A stretch of DNA of 64,000 nt from Phocoenobacter uteri (GCF_900454895.1 NZ_UGTA01000001.1:1860001-1924000), one strand, 5' to 3'. Numbered from the stretch's first letter, positions 34,099-43,946 are shown. The notes: generated by a model from the letters alone, not told the origin. Translations and numbers: made by a program.

Positions 34099-37000
34099 AT
34101 GTCTTTTTCATTTTCTAAAAAATATCCTCAATTACGCCGTGAGATTACTGCTTTTTATCGCCTTGATGAAAAAACAGCGGTGGATAATTTATACCAAACA
34201 CTTGATTTTACCCCTGAGCAAGAAAATAACATTCAAAAAAACGCTGTTAATTTAATCAATAAAGTCCGTAATATTAAGAAAAACAAATACGCTATTGATG
34301 CTTTAATGCAAGAGTTTTCACTTGGCGATGATGAAGGGATTGCCTTGATGTGCTTGGCGGAAGCTTTATTACGTATTCCTGATGATAAAACCCGTGATGA
34401 ATTGATCCACGATAAATTGATAGAGGGTAATTGGGATAGCCATATTGGGCATTCAAATTCCTTTTTTATCAATGCCGCGAGTTATGGTTTATTGTTAGGA
34501 AAAAAATTAAGTAAAACCTTTGATGAAAAAGAGCTTTCGAATGCGTTAACCCGTAGTTTTGCTCGTTTTTCTGCCCCAGTAATGCGACAAGCAATGTTAC
34601 AGGCAATGCGAGTATTGGGTTCGCAGTTTGTTACAGGGACAGATATCAATAATGCATTAAGTCGTGTTCAAAAACGTATTGAAAAGGGCTTCTGTTTCTC
34701 CTTTGATATGCTTGGCGAAGCAGCAATGACTGCTGAAGATGCAGAGCGTTATTTCCAAGATTATGTCAATGCGATTGAAGCCGTCGGCAAAAATTCAGGC
34801 GAGAAAGACGTTTATCAATCTAACGGTATTTCCGTTAAATTATCCGCAATCCACCCACGTTATTTCCGCTCGCAATATGATCGTGTGATGAATGAGCTTT
34901 ATCCAAAATTAAAACAGTTAATGTTATTGGGTAAAAAATATAATATTGGGATCAACATTGATGCAGAGGAGGCAAGCCGTTTAGAACTTTCCTTAGATTT
35001 GGTGGAAAAACTGTTAGATGAGCCAGAATTAAAAGGCTTTAAAGGAATTGGTTTTGTGATTCAAGCCTATTCAAAACGTTGTCCGAAAGTAATTGATTAT
35101 CTGATTGAGTTGGCTCGTGAAAAACAAGGGCATTTAATGATTCGCTTGGTAAAAGGGGCATATTGGGATAGCGAAATTAAATGGGCTCAAACGGAAGGTT
35201 TGGAAGGATTCCCTGTTTATACTCGAAAAAATCACACCGATATTTCTTATCTTGCCTGTGCCAAAAAATTATTAACTGCACAAGATGTAATTTATCCACA
35301 ATTTGCGACCCATAACGTACAGAGCCTGTGTACAATTTACGAATTAGGCAAAGGTAAAAATTACGAGTTTCAATGTTTACACGGAATGGGCGAGAATTTA
35401 TATGATAATGTGGTCGGCAAAGAGAATTTTGATCGCTTAGTGCGAGTGTATGCCCCTGTGGGGACGCACGAAACCTTGTTGGCTTATTTGGTACGTCGTT
35501 TATTAGAAAATGGGGCAAATTCATCATTTGTTCATCAGCTTGTGGACGAAACTATTCCGGCGGAGCAACTTGTTACCGCCCCTTGGAAATTGTATGAGCA
35601 ATCGCAAGGCAATCCAAATAAAGCAGTGAAATTGCCGTTAGACATTTTTAGTGAGCGTAAAAATTCACAAGGGTTTGATTTAACAAATGAATTTACTCTG
35701 GAGAAATTAGAGCAAGGTTTTAATAATGCCGAGCTACAAGTGGTCAATTCTTTGGTAAATTTTGCAAATGATCAACTTCATTGTGAAAGCCATTCGGTGT
35801 TTAATCCTGCAGATACAACAGAAAAAGTGGGCGATGTGGCATTCTGTAATATTGAAATGATCCCACAAGTTTTTGAGGAAGCTACAACATTGGATTGGCA
35901 ACAATTTAGTGCCACAGAAAAAGCAACAGTATTGCAAAAAACCGCTGATTTATATGAGCAACATTTTGATTTGTTGATGAAAATTACGATCTTAGAAGCA
36001 GGCAAAACCTTACCAAATGCGATTGCTGAATTACGAGAAGCGGTCGATTTTTTACGTTATTATGCAACTCAATTAGAAAAATTAGATCAGCTCGGTAAAC
36101 TTGCTGAACCACGTGGCAAAATTTTATGTATTTCCCCTTGGAACTTCCCACTTGCGATTTTTACGGGGCAAATCGCTGCCAGTTTAGCGGCAGGAAATGC
36201 GGTGATTGCAAAACCTGCTGAACAAACCTCAATGGTGGCTTTTGCTGCGACACAACTCTTTTATCAAGCAGGATTACCTCGCAGTGCTTTACAATTAGTG
36301 TTAGGGGCAGGCGATATTGGGGCAGCATTGTCTAAACAGCCTTTTGATGGCGTAGTGTTTACGGGTTCAACGGAAGTCGCAAAACTGATCAATGAACAGT
36401 TAGCCCAAGCGGATAACGATCCGATTTTTATCGCAGAAACAGGCGGACAAAATGTGCTAGTGGTCGATTCATCGGCATTGGCGGAGCAAGTGGTCGCTGA
36501 TGTGTTAAATTCTGCTTTTGACAGTGCAGGGCAACGCTGTTCGGCATTACGTGTGTTATTGGTTCAACAAGAAGTAGCGAATAAATTGTATAAAATGCTA
36601 AGTAGAGCGATGGCAGAATTAAAAGTCGGCAATCCACAAGGGCTGAATACAGATGTTGGGCCTGTGATTGATCAAGAGGCAAAAGAAAATCTTGAAAATC
36701 ATAAACAGAAAATGCGTCAGGTTGCAAAACGTTATGTGGAATTAGATACGCCAAATGAGGGGTATTTTGTTGCCCCTGCTCTTTATCAGTTAGACAACCT
36801 CGCTCAATTAGAAAGAGAAGTGTTTGGACCGATCTTGCATTTAGTTGCTTATCAAAAAGAGAATTTAGGGCAAATTTTAGAGGAAGTGAACGCAAAAGGC
36901 TACGCATTAACGGGCGGTTGCCATAGTCGTATTCAGAAACAGATAAAATTTGTTGAGAAAAATCTGAATTGTGGTAATTTCTATATCAATAGAAATATTG

Positions 37001-37554
37001 TCGGTGCGGTTGTTGGCGTGCAACCTTTTGGTGGACACAGTCTTTCAGGGACAGGTCCAAAAGCGGGAGGTGAATTTTATATTCAACGTTTAACCAAAAG
37101 CACACAATATTACAGCCAGTTTGGCAATGACATTGAACTTGCAACCCAAACACCACTGCTAGAAAGTATTACAGGAGAAGATAATTCTCTTGCTTATTTA
37201 CCTTGTGAAGTGGCTATCTTAGATGGTTCTTTGGAACAATCTCAATCTGTTGCTCAAAAACTTTTAAATGCAGGTTTTAGTATTTTAGTTGAGCCACAGC
37301 ATCCTCTGGCAAGATTAGGTCTTAAAAATGTTCGTGTGGCAACGACCTTAGGGCATTGTCAAAAGGGTGTTTATTTAGAAAATTTAACCAAAGAGCAGCG
37401 TGTTTGGTTAGCTCAAAATAGCCAAGCTATTTTTAAATGTTATGATTGGCGAGAAACACAAGATTTAATGCCATTATATGATGAGTTTTCTCGTAGTGAG
37501 AATACTACCGCAGCAGGTGGTAATGCCTCGTTGATGGCTTCACAAGAACAATAA
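34099..37554 (+). CDS. putA: Bifunctional proline dehydrogenase / glutamate-semialdehyde dehydrogenase PutA
   Basis: PutA oxidises proline to glutamate in two channelled steps, the first with FAD at the membrane and the second with NAD+. It has 1151 residues. The N-terminal helical domain aligns by eye with E. coli PutA from about residue 90, so the DNA-binding ribbon-helix-helix of the E. coli protein is absent. The proline dehydrogenase barrel (about 190-480) includes RLVKGAYWDSEIKWAQ and YAPVGTHETLLAYLVRRLLENG. The aldehyde dehydrogenase part (about 560-1000) has catalytic Cys814 in SAGQRCSALR. It is followed by putP after 17 bp. Confidence 0.96.
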   Translation: MSFSFSKKYPQLRREITAFYRLDEKTAVDNLYQTLDFTPEQENNIQKNAVNLINKVRNIKKNKYAIDALMQEFSLGDDEGIALMCLAEALLRIPDDKTRDELIHDKLIEGNWDSHIGHSNSFFINAASYGLLLGKKLSKTFDEKELSNALTRSFARFSAPVMRQAMLQAMRVLGSQFVTGTDINNALSRVQKRIEKGFCFSFDMLGEAAMTAEDAERYFQDYVNAIEAVGKNSGEKDVYQSNGISVKLSAIHPRYFRSQYDRVMNELYPKLKQLMLLGKKYNIGINIDAEEASRLELSLDLVEKLLDEPELKGFKGIGFVIQAYSKRCPKVIDYLIELAREKQGHLMIRLVKGAYWDSEIKWAQTEGLEGFPVYTRKNHTDISYLACAKKLLTAQDVIYPQFATHNVQSLCTIYELGKGKNYEFQCLHGMGENLYDNVVGKENFDRLVRVYAPVGTHETLLAYLVRRLLENGANSSFVHQLVDETIPAEQLVTAPWKLYEQSQGNPNKAVKLPLDIFSERKNSQGFDLTNEFTLEKLEQGFNNAELQVVNSLVNFANDQLHCESHSVFNPADTTEKVGDVAFCNIEMIPQVFEEATTLDWQQFSATEKATVLQKTADLYEQHFDLLMKITILEAGKTLPNAIAELREAVDFLRYYATQLEKLDQLGKLAEPRGKILCISPWNFPLAIFTGQIAASLAAGNAVIAKPAEQTSMVAFAATQLFYQAGLPRSALQLVLGAGDIGAALSKQPFDGVVFTGSTEVAKLINEQLAQADNDPIFIAETGGQNVLVVDSSALAEQVVADVLNSAFDSAGQRCSALRVLLVQQEVANKLYKMLSRAMAELKVGNPQGLNTDVGPVIDQEAKENLENHKQKMRQVAKRYVELDTPNEGYFVAPALYQLDNLAQLEREVFGPILHLVAYQKENLGQILEEVNAKGYALTGGCHSRIQKQIKFVEKNLNCGNFYINRNIVGAVVGVQPFGGHSLSGTGPKAGGEFYIQRLTKSTQYYSQFGNDIELATQTPLLESITGEDNSLAYLPCEVAILDGSLEQSQSVAQKLLNAGFSILVEPQHPLARLGLKNVRVATTLGHCQKGVYLENLTKEQRVWLAQNSQAIFKCYDWRETQDLMPLYDEFSRSENTTAAGGNASLMASQEQ

Positions 37555-37571
37555 ACAACACAGGAGATTTT

Positions 37572-39062
37572 ATGCAAATTTATATTACGTTTGGGCTATA
37601 TTTAGCCATTATTTTAGGAATAGGGATTTATGCCTATCGTTCCACTAATAATTTTGATGATTACATCTTAGGTGGACGAAAAATGGGAGGCTTTGTGACC
37701 GCAATGTCTGCGGGAGCATCGGATATGTCTGGTTGGCTATTGATGGGCTTACCAGGTGCAATTTTTGTATCTGGTTTATCAGAAGCGTGGATTGCAGTGG
37801 GTTTAACCATTGGAGCATATTTCAACTATCGTATCGTAGCTGGACGATTACGTATTTTTACTGAAAGCTATAAAAATGCCTTAACCCTACCAGAATTTTT
37901 TGCACAACGTTTTCCTTATCAAAAGAAAGCCTTAAAACTGATTTCATCATCAATCATTCTATTTTTCTTTACAATTTATTGTGCATCAGGTGTGGTTGCA
38001 GGGGCAAAATTATTCCAAAGTTTATTAGGACTTGAATATTCAACGGCTCTTTGGTTAGGGGCATTAGCCACCATCGCTTATACCTTTATTGGCGGTTATT
38101 TAGCAGTCTCTTGGAGTGATACAATCCAAGCAACCTTAATGTTCTTTGCATTACTGCTTGCACCGGTAATGGTAATGGTAAATTTAAGCTGGGCAGAGAT
38201 AAACACCGCCCTTGAATTAAAATCACAAGCAACACATATTCCTTATTCAAACTGGTTGCATAATGTTTCTGGGATTGGTGTTATTTCAGCAATGGCGTGG
38301 GGCTTAGGCTACTTTGGACAACCGCATATTCTCGCACGTTTTATGGCAGCAGATTCATTACACTCATTGGATAAAGCACGCCGTATTGGGATCACTTGGA
38401 TGGTACTATGTTTAGGTGGTGCGGTTGCTGTGGGTTACTTTGGGCTTGCTTACTTTACCGCAAACAATCTTGAATTAAAAAATGCCGAAACCATCTTTAT
38501 TGAGCTGTCTAAATTGATGTTCAATCCTTGGATTGTTGGTGTGGTGCTTTCAGCGATTTTAGCGGCGGTAATGAGTACCTTATCGGCACAGTTATTGATG
38601 TGTTCAGCAGCGATTACCGAAGATTTTTATAAAGGATTTATCCGTACTTCTGCATCAAGTAAAGAGCTAGTGTGGGTTGGACGTGCAATGGTATTACTGA
38701 TTGCATTAGTAGCGATTGCTATCGCACAAGATCCAAATTCTAAGGTAATGGGATTAGTGTCTTATGCGTGGGCAGGATTTGGTGCTGCTTTTGGTCCAGT
38801 AATTATCTTATCCCTTTTCAACCGTAATATCAGCTCAAAAGCAGCCCTTTACGGAATGTTATCAGGAGCGATCACAGTTGTTATTTGGAAACCAATGATT
38901 CAATATTTCGGTTGGTCTGATTTAGCAAATCTTTATGAAATCATTCCAGGTTTCTTAATGTGTTCATTTATCACATTAACCTCATCAATTTTTGACCCTG
39001 TGAATCCAAAAGTAGCAGAGCAATTTGATAAAGCCTTAGTGGAATTTGGTAATAGAGAGTAA
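37572..39062 (+). CDS. putP: Sodium/proline symporter PutP
   Basis: PutP is an SSS-family carrier that imports proline with sodium through the inner membrane and feeds PutA. It has 496 residues and about twelve to thirteen membrane segments. SAGASDMSGWLLMGLPG (about 46-62) carries the sodium and proline site residues, and GYFGQPHILARFMA is also diagnostic. CAGGAG lies before the ATG. It is in an operon with putA, downstream, unlike the divergent arrangement in E. coli, so one CRP-controlled promoter probably drives both. Confidence 0.96.
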   Translation: MQIYITFGLYLAIILGIGIYAYRSTNNFDDYILGGRKMGGFVTAMSAGASDMSGWLLMGLPGAIFVSGLSEAWIAVGLTIGAYFNYRIVAGRLRIFTESYKNALTLPEFFAQRFPYQKKALKLISSSIILFFFTIYCASGVVAGAKLFQSLLGLEYSTALWLGALATIAYTFIGGYLAVSWSDTIQATLMFFALLLAPVMVMVNLSWAEINTALELKSQATHIPYSNWLHNVSGIGVISAMAWGLGYFGQPHILARFMAADSLHSLDKARRIGITWMVLCLGGAVAVGYFGLAYFTANNLELKNAETIFIELSKLMFNPWIVGVVLSAILAAVMSTLSAQLLMCSAAITEDFYKGFIRTSASSKELVWVGRAMVLLIALVAIAIAQDPNSKVMGLVSYAWAGFGAAFGPVIILSLFNRNISSKAALYGMLSGAITVVIWKPMIQYFGWSDLANLYEIIPGFLMCSFITLTSSIFDPVNPKVAEQFDKALVEFGNRE

Positions 39063-39080
39063 TTTTGTAAGCACGTTATT

Positions 39081-39124
39081 AAAATAGGCTAAATGGTAAT
39101 AAATCATTTAGCCTATTTTTTATT
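39081..39124. terminator. Terminator between putP and ahr
   Basis: A perfect 15-bp stem, AAAATAGGCTAAATG (39081-39095) with CATTTAGCCTATTTT (39105-39119), is followed by T-rich sequence. A-rich sequence on the other side lets it act in both directions between the convergent genes. Confidence 0.85.
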
Positions 39125-39158
39125 AAGGTGTGTATGAACTCGATATTTCAATTTTTAA

Positions 39159-40160
39159 TTAGCGAGAAAGCACTACTCTATATTTAGCCTTACCACTACG
39201 CACTCTTTCAATTGCTTCATTGATATTATCAAACGAATATTCTTCAATGATAGGTTTAATATTATGTTGCTGAGCGAAATCTAGCATTTTAGCAATAGTT
39301 GAAGGGCTACCGACTAACGAGCCAGAAATGGAACGTTGTGAACCGATTAAGCCTGTTGCTGCAATATCTAATGGTTCAAGGGTTGCACCCACAAAATGTA
39401 AACGCCCTTTTGGTTTTAAGGTACTGATATAGCTATTCCAATCAAGCTTTACATTTACGGTTGAAATAATCAGATCAAATTTACTTGCAGCTTGTTGAAT
39501 TTCAGCCACATCTCGAGAGTTAATGGTATGATGAGCCCCCATTTCTAAGGCTTCTTTGGCTTTTTCAGGGCTTGATGTAAACGCCGTAACTTCACAGCCC
39601 CACGCATTTAAAAATTGCAATGCGATATGTCCTAATCCACCAATACCGATCACAGCCACTTTATCTGTTGGCTTGATATCAAATTGCACTAGTGGATTAA
39701 ATACTGTTACACCCCCACAGAACAACGGTCCTGCTGATTTTAGTTCTATATTTTCAGGCAATGCAACTACACTTTTTGCGTCAGCACGCACTTGCTCAGC
39801 AAAGCCGCCATAGTGAGAAATAATGGTTGGTTGAGCATTACGACATAAATTTTCATCAGCACTATGACACATTGCACATTCGCCACAATAACCACTATGC
39901 CAGCCTAAGCCAACGATTTGTCCTAGATGAAAGCCTTTCACGTTTTCACCCATTTGCTTGATCGTGCCAATCACTTCGTGTCCAGCCACTAGGGGATATT
40001 GTGAAATTCCCCATTCATTATCAATCATACTTAAATCACTGTGACAAATACCACAATGCTTCACATCAATTTCAACTTCATTTTGCCCTAATTGCCCAGC
40101 ATCATATTCAAAAGGAACGAGCTTTCCACCAGCTTCATTCACAGCGTATGCTTTAATCAT
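39159..40160 (-). CDS. ahr: Zinc-dependent NADPH aldehyde reductase / alcohol dehydrogenase (Ahr-like)
   Basis: This is a cinnamyl-alcohol-dehydrogenase-type medium-chain dehydrogenase of 333 residues. Catalytic zinc ligands are expected at Cys36 and His61. The structural zinc cysteines are 92, 95, 98 and 106, and the Rossmann motif is GIGGLGH. The N-terminal HCGICHSDLSMIDNEWGISQYPLVAGHEVIG is nearly that of E. coli Ahr (YjgB), which reduces broad-range aldehydes. The role here is probably aldehyde detoxification; the exact substrate is inference. It is transcribed alone, divergent from hslV. Confidence 0.85.
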   Translation of the reverse strand: MIKAYAVNEAGGKLVPFEYDAGQLGQNEVEIDVKHCGICHSDLSMIDNEWGISQYPLVAGHEVIGTIKQMGENVKGFHLGQIVGLGWHSGYCGECAMCHSADENLCRNAQPTIISHYGGFAEQVRADAKSVVALPENIELKSAGPLFCGGVTVFNPLVQFDIKPTDKVAVIGIGGLGHIALQFLNAWGCEVTAFTSSPEKAKEALEMGAHHTINSRDVAEIQQAASKFDLIISTVNVKLDWNSYISTLKPKGRLHFVGATLEPLDIAATGLIGSQRSISGSLVGSPSTIAKMLDFAQQHNIKPIIEEYSFDNINEAIERVRSGKAKYRVVLSR

Positions 40161-40259
40161 ATTTTTCTCCCATCATTATATGTAGTCTGACATTATGACC
40201 TATTTTTAGTAAGAATAAAGGTGATAAATTACAAAATTTTTTTGTTAAAAAGACAATAA

Positions 40260-40293
40260 TAAGCGGTCATATTTTTTTGAATATTTACAAATT
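40260..40293 (+). repeat. Apl-type DNA uptake sequence in the ahr-hslV gap
   Basis: TAAGCGGTCATATTTTTTT is followed by GAATATTTACAAATT. It is unpaired and lies upstream of the hslV promoter candidate. Confidence 0.75.
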
Positions 40294-40304
40294 CTTTTTT
40301 ACCC

Positions 40305-40332
40305 CTTGAAATTTACGGCATTCATCACAATT
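40305..40332 (+). promoter_or_regulatory. Candidate heat-shock (sigma-32) promoter of hslVU
   Basis: CTTGAAA at 40305-40311 is a perfect sigma-32 -35 element. TCACAATT at 40325-40332, 13 bp later, is a partial match to CCCCATNT. The spacing and the known heat-shock control of hslVU support it. The -10 is weak. Confidence 0.5.
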
Positions 40333-40381
40333 TAATAAAAATCTTTTTAAGAAAACTTTTTATGAAAACTAAGGAATAACA

Positions 40382-40906
40382 ATGACAACTATTGTATGTG
40401 TACGTCGTGATGGCAAAGTAGCAATGGGGGGCGATGGTCAAGCCACGCTCGGTAACTGTGTGGAAAAAGGCACAGTAAGAAAAGTGCGTAAAATGTATCA
40501 AGATAAAGTGATCACAGGGTTTGCTGGTTCAACGGCAGACGCTTTTATTTTACGTGAATTATTCGAGCGAAAATTAGAACTTCATCAAGGGCATTTAGTG
40601 AAGTCCGCCGTAGAATTAGCCAAAGAGTGGCGTTCCGATCGTGCATTACGTCGTTTAGAAGCAATGATGATCGTTGCCAATGAAAGCGAATTTTTATTAG
40701 TTTCAGGTAGTGGCGATGTGATTGAGCCTGAAAGCGATGTGTTAGCGATCGGCTCGGGGGGGAATTATGCAAAATCCGCTGCCCTTGCATTGTTAAGAAA
40801 CAGCGAATTATCAGCTAAAGAAATTGTTGCAGAGTCATTAAAAGTGGCGGGCGAAATCGATATTTACAGCAACAGCAACCATATTATTGAAGAAATTGAA
40901 AAATAG
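40382..40906 (+). CDS. hslV: ATP-dependent protease peptidase subunit HslV
   Basis: HslV is the proteasome-like peptidase that forms a double hexamer capped by HslU. It has 174 residues. The catalytic N-terminal threonine follows the initiator Met (M-TTIVCVRRDGKVAMGGDGQ), and SGSGDVIEPE and AIGSGGNYA are family hallmarks. It is followed by hslU after 9 bp. Two short G-tracts (G6 near 40426 and G7 near 40756) encode conserved glycines and are probably just codon choice. Confidence 0.97.
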   Translation: MTTIVCVRRDGKVAMGGDGQATLGNCVEKGTVRKVRKMYQDKVITGFAGSTADAFILRELFERKLELHQGHLVKSAVELAKEWRSDRALRRLEAMMIVANESEFLLVSGSGDVIEPESDVLAIGSGGNYAKSAALALLRNSELSAKEIVAESLKVAGEIDIYSNSNHIIEEIEK

Positions 40907-40915
40907 GAACAGATT

Positions 40916-42241
40916 ATGTCAATGACACCTCGTGAGATTGTATCAGAATTAGATGCTCATATTATCGGGCAAAAAGAAGCTAAACGTGCCGTAGCGATTG
41001 CATTGCGTAACCGCTGGCGTCGTATGCAATTACCAGAAGATTTACGCCAAGAAGTCACCCCAAAAAATATTTTAATGATTGGACCTACCGGTGTAGGTAA
41101 AACAGAAATTGCACGCCGTTTAGCGAAATTAGCTAACGCCCCTTTTGTGAAAGTGGAAGCAACCAAATTTACCGAAGTGGGTTATGTGGGTAAGGAAGTT
41201 GATGCGATCATTCGTGATTTAGCCGATGTTTCAATGAAATTAGTGCGTGAACAAGCGATTGAAAAAAATCGTTTCCGTGCTGAAGAAGCAGCGGAAGAGC
41301 GTATTTTAGATGTATTACTGCCACCAGCCAAAGATCAATGGGGTAACAGTGAAGACACCAATACAAGCAATTCAACTCGCCAAGTTTTCCGTAAAAAATT
41401 GCGTGAAGGTCAATTAGATGACAAAGAGATTGAAATTGATATCGCTGCCCAAGTGAGTGTAGAAATTATGACACCACCGGGAATGGAAGAGATGACGTCG
41501 CAATTACAATCCCTGTTTGAAGGCGTATCCCCAAGCAAAAAGAAAAAACGCAAAATGAAAATCAAAGACGCGTTTAAAGTGTTAATTGACGAAGAAGCGG
41601 CAAAATTAGTTAATCCAGAAGAGTTAAAACAGCAAGCGATTGAAGCGGTGGAACAGCACGGTATCGTGTTTATCGACGAGATCGATAAGATTTGTAAAAA
41701 ATCTGAGCATAGTGGTGGCGATGTCTCTCGTGAAGGTGTGCAACGTGATTTACTACCAATCATTGAAGGTAGCTCAGTAAACACCAAACACGGCATTGTA
41801 AAAACGGATCACATTTTATTTATCTGTTCAGGTGCATTCCAAGTGGCTCGCCCATCTGATTTATTACCTGAATTACAAGGTCGTTTACCTATTCGTGTTG
41901 AATTGAAATCCCTTACTCAAAACGATTTTGAACGTATTTTAACTGAGCCAAATGCATCATTAACCTTACAATACAAAGAGTTAATGAAAACCGAAGGCGT
42001 TGAAATTGAGTTTACCGAAGACGGTATCAGCCGAATTGCACAATCTGCATTCCACGTGAATGAAAAAACGGAAAATATCGGTGCAAGACGTTTGCATACT
42101 GTATTAGAACGCTTAATGGATAACATTTCTTTCAATGCAAGCGAACGCTCAGGCGAGAAAATTGTGATTGACCAAGAATTCGTTGCCAAAGAGCTTGATG
42201 ATGTGGTTGAGAATGAAGATTTAAGTCGTTATATTTTATAG
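40916..42241 (+). CDS. hslU: ATP-dependent protease ATPase subunit HslU
   Basis: HslU is the AAA+ unfoldase (Clp/Hsp100) partner of HslV. It has 441 residues. Walker A GPTGVGKTE lies at 56-64. The I domain follows (about 110-240, containing PPAKDQWGN and the Lys-rich KKKKRKMKIKDAF). Walker B is HGIVFIDEIDKI (about 245-256), and the C-terminal tail ending LSRYIL is the part that inserts into HslV to activate it. AGGAACAG precedes the ATG. Confidence 0.97.
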   Translation: MSMTPREIVSELDAHIIGQKEAKRAVAIALRNRWRRMQLPEDLRQEVTPKNILMIGPTGVGKTEIARRLAKLANAPFVKVEATKFTEVGYVGKEVDAIIRDLADVSMKLVREQAIEKNRFRAEEAAEERILDVLLPPAKDQWGNSEDTNTSNSTRQVFRKKLREGQLDDKEIEIDIAAQVSVEIMTPPGMEEMTSQLQSLFEGVSPSKKKKRKMKIKDAFKVLIDEEAAKLVNPEELKQQAIEAVEQHGIVFIDEIDKICKKSEHSGGDVSREGVQRDLLPIIEGSSVNTKHGIVKTDHILFICSGAFQVARPSDLLPELQGRLPIRVELKSLTQNDFERILTEPNASLTLQYKELMKTEGVEIEFTEDGISRIAQSAFHVNEKTENIGARRLHTVLERLMDNISFNASERSGEKIVIDQEFVAKELDDVVENEDLSRYIL

Positions 42242-42252
42242 TTTAAAACGTT

Positions 42253-42313
42253 GTAGAGGTGGCATTAGCAAACTTGTTTGCGTATATCCACTCATTACTT
42301 GATATAAAATTAT
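42253..42313. repeat. Half copy of the intergenic repeat, copy 6
   Basis: GTAGAGGTGGCATTAGCAAAC is followed by TTGTTTGCGTATATCCAC, forming a hairpin (GTGG/CCAC outside, GCAAAC/GTTTGC inside) like the left half of copies 4 and 5. The following GATATAAAATTAT is shared with copy 1. The right half is missing. Confidence 0.65.
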
Positions 42314-42323
42314 ATTGATATTT

Positions 42324-42377
42324 AAGCGGTTATATTTGATCAGAAATTTGCAAATTTTGATTAAAATATTACCGCTT
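42324..42377. terminator. Inverted uptake-like pair between hslU and tldD
   Basis: AAGCGGTTATATTTGATCA (42324-42342) faces TGATTAAAATATTACCGCTT (42358-42377) around TTTGCAAATT. The arms are imperfect but extended. It sits between convergent genes, with a stronger terminator next to it. Confidence 0.55.
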
Positions 42378-42406
42378 TACTTTTATACATTATTACTTTT
42401 TCAAAC

Positions 42407-42446
42407 AAAACGGTAGCTCTTTCAGTAAAAGAACCACCGTTTTTTC
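42407..42446. terminator. Bidirectional terminator hslU / tldD
   Basis: AAAACGGT (42407-42414) pairs with ACCGTTTT (42436-42443), with inner TCTTT/AAAGA pairing, followed by a T-run. The minus strand also ends in TTTTG. It lies 28 bp past the tldD stop codon. Confidence 0.8.
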
Positions 42447-42473
42447 ATTTAAGAAACAATGTATTAAATAATC

Positions 42474-43922
42474 CTAGCCACGTCCACCGACCGTGATTTT
42501 ATCTAATTTAACCGTCGGTTGCCCCACGCCCACTGGCACGCTTTGTCCTTCCTTGCCACAAGTGCCGACACCTTTGTCTAATTCCATTGCGGTGCCGACC
42601 ATTGAAACTTGTTGCATTGCTTCAATACCGCTACCGATTAAGGTTGCACCCGTAACTGGTTTGGTAATTTTGCCTTTTTCAATTAAATAGGCTTCTGAGG
42701 TTGAGAAAACGAATTTTCCAGAGGTAATATCCACTTGTCCACCGCTGAAATGAGGGGCGTATAAGCCTTTATCCACTGAGGCGATCATATCCTCAAAGCT
42801 GTCTTTTCCTTCGGTTAAATAGGTGTTTGTCATTCGTGGCATTGGTAAATGGGCATAAGATTCACGTCGCCCGTTTCCTGTTGGAGCAACACCCATTAAA
42901 CGTGCATTGAGTTTATCTTGCATATAGCCTTTTAAAATGCCGTTTTCAATTAGAACATTACGCTGTGAAGGTACGCCTTCATCATCAACGGTAATTGAAC
43001 CACGTTTATTGGCGATAGTGCCATCATCCACAATAGTACAAAGTGGCGAAGTGACTTGCTGTCCGATTCTGTCGGTAAAAAGTGAGGATTCTTTACGGTT
43101 GAAGTCGCCCTCTAAACCGTGTCCTACCGCTTCGTGTAATAAAATTCCCGGCCAACCAGCCCCTAAAATAATGGGCATTACACCCGCTGGGGCAGTGATG
43201 GCGGTTAAATTTACTAAGGCTTGGCGAACTGCCTCTTTTGCCATTTCAATCGCACGGATTTCGCCGTTTGCGTTTGGTTCTAAGAAATAATTAAGTGATA
43301 AGCGTCCGCCTGCACCACAACCCCCACGTTCACGTTTACCGTTTTGTTCCATTAAAACCGACACCGATAAGCGAATTAACGGGCGGATATCCGCCGCTAA
43401 TGTGCCATCGGTAGCGGCCACCAGAACTTCTTCATACAGTGCGGAAAGTCCTGCGTTTACTTGGATCACGCGAGGGTCTTCAGCTCGAGCAGTTTTGTCA
43501 ATTAAATGCAGTAACTCAACTTTTTGTTCACGAGCAAGGCTTTCAAGTGGGTTGATGGCAGGGTAGCGTGAAATGGCTTGGGTTTGTTTAAAAGGTTGAA
43601 TTTTTAAACGCCCTTGTTCATTAGTAATGCTTCTCGCTGCCGTTGCACACTGTTCCAGTTGTTGAAAATTGATTTGATCCGTATAAGCGAACCCTGTTTT
43701 CTCGCCTGAAACGGCTCTGACACCTACGCCTCGATCAATGTAAAAGCCCCCTTCTTTGATGATACTGTCTTCTAACGACCAGCTTTCATCCATACTGAGT
43801 TGGAAAAACAGGTCGCCGTAGTCAATATGGCGGCTCGCAAAAATATCCAAAATATTGCAAATTTTAGATAATTCTAGACCGCTTGGGGCAAGTAAACTTT
43901 GAGAGACTTTATTTAATAACAT
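42474..43922 (-). CDS. tldD: Metalloprotease TldD
   Basis: TldD pairs with TldE (PmbA) as a zinc-dependent protease that matures modified peptides such as microcin B17 and degrades unfolded peptides in E. coli. It has 482 residues. The zinc motif HEAVGH is near residue 263 in GILLHEAVGHGLEGDF. The GRGYDY-type C-terminus is shortened here to KITVGGRG. It shares orientation with serA (24 bp downstream of it), so they may be co-transcribed. tldE/pmbA is not in the window. Confidence 0.95.
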   Translation of the reverse strand: MLLNKVSQSLLAPSGLELSKICNILDIFASRHIDYGDLFFQLSMDESWSLEDSIIKEGGFYIDRGVGVRAVSGEKTGFAYTDQINFQQLEQCATAARSITNEQGRLKIQPFKQTQAISRYPAINPLESLAREQKVELLHLIDKTARAEDPRVIQVNAGLSALYEEVLVAATDGTLAADIRPLIRLSVSVLMEQNGKRERGGCGAGGRLSLNYFLEPNANGEIRAIEMAKEAVRQALVNLTAITAPAGVMPIILGAGWPGILLHEAVGHGLEGDFNRKESSLFTDRIGQQVTSPLCTIVDDGTIANKRGSITVDDEGVPSQRNVLIENGILKGYMQDKLNARLMGVAPTGNGRRESYAHLPMPRMTNTYLTEGKDSFEDMIASVDKGLYAPHFSGGQVDITSGKFVFSTSEAYLIEKGKITKPVTGATLIGSGIEAMQQVSMVGTAMELDKGVGTCGKEGQSVPVGVGQPTVKLDKITVGGRG

Positions 43923-43946
43923 TTTGTTCCTTTTTAATGGATAGCT

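Noticed and set aside
36428..36907. A 159-codon minus-strand open frame over putA
   Set aside because: Lies antisense to the conserved aldehyde dehydrogenase domain, including the Cys814 region; explained by codon bias.
40426..40762. G6 and G7 tracts in hslV as phase-variation sites
   Set aside because: They encode conserved glycines (GGDG, GSGGNYA) of an essential-type protease active site; switching off is unlikely to be selected.
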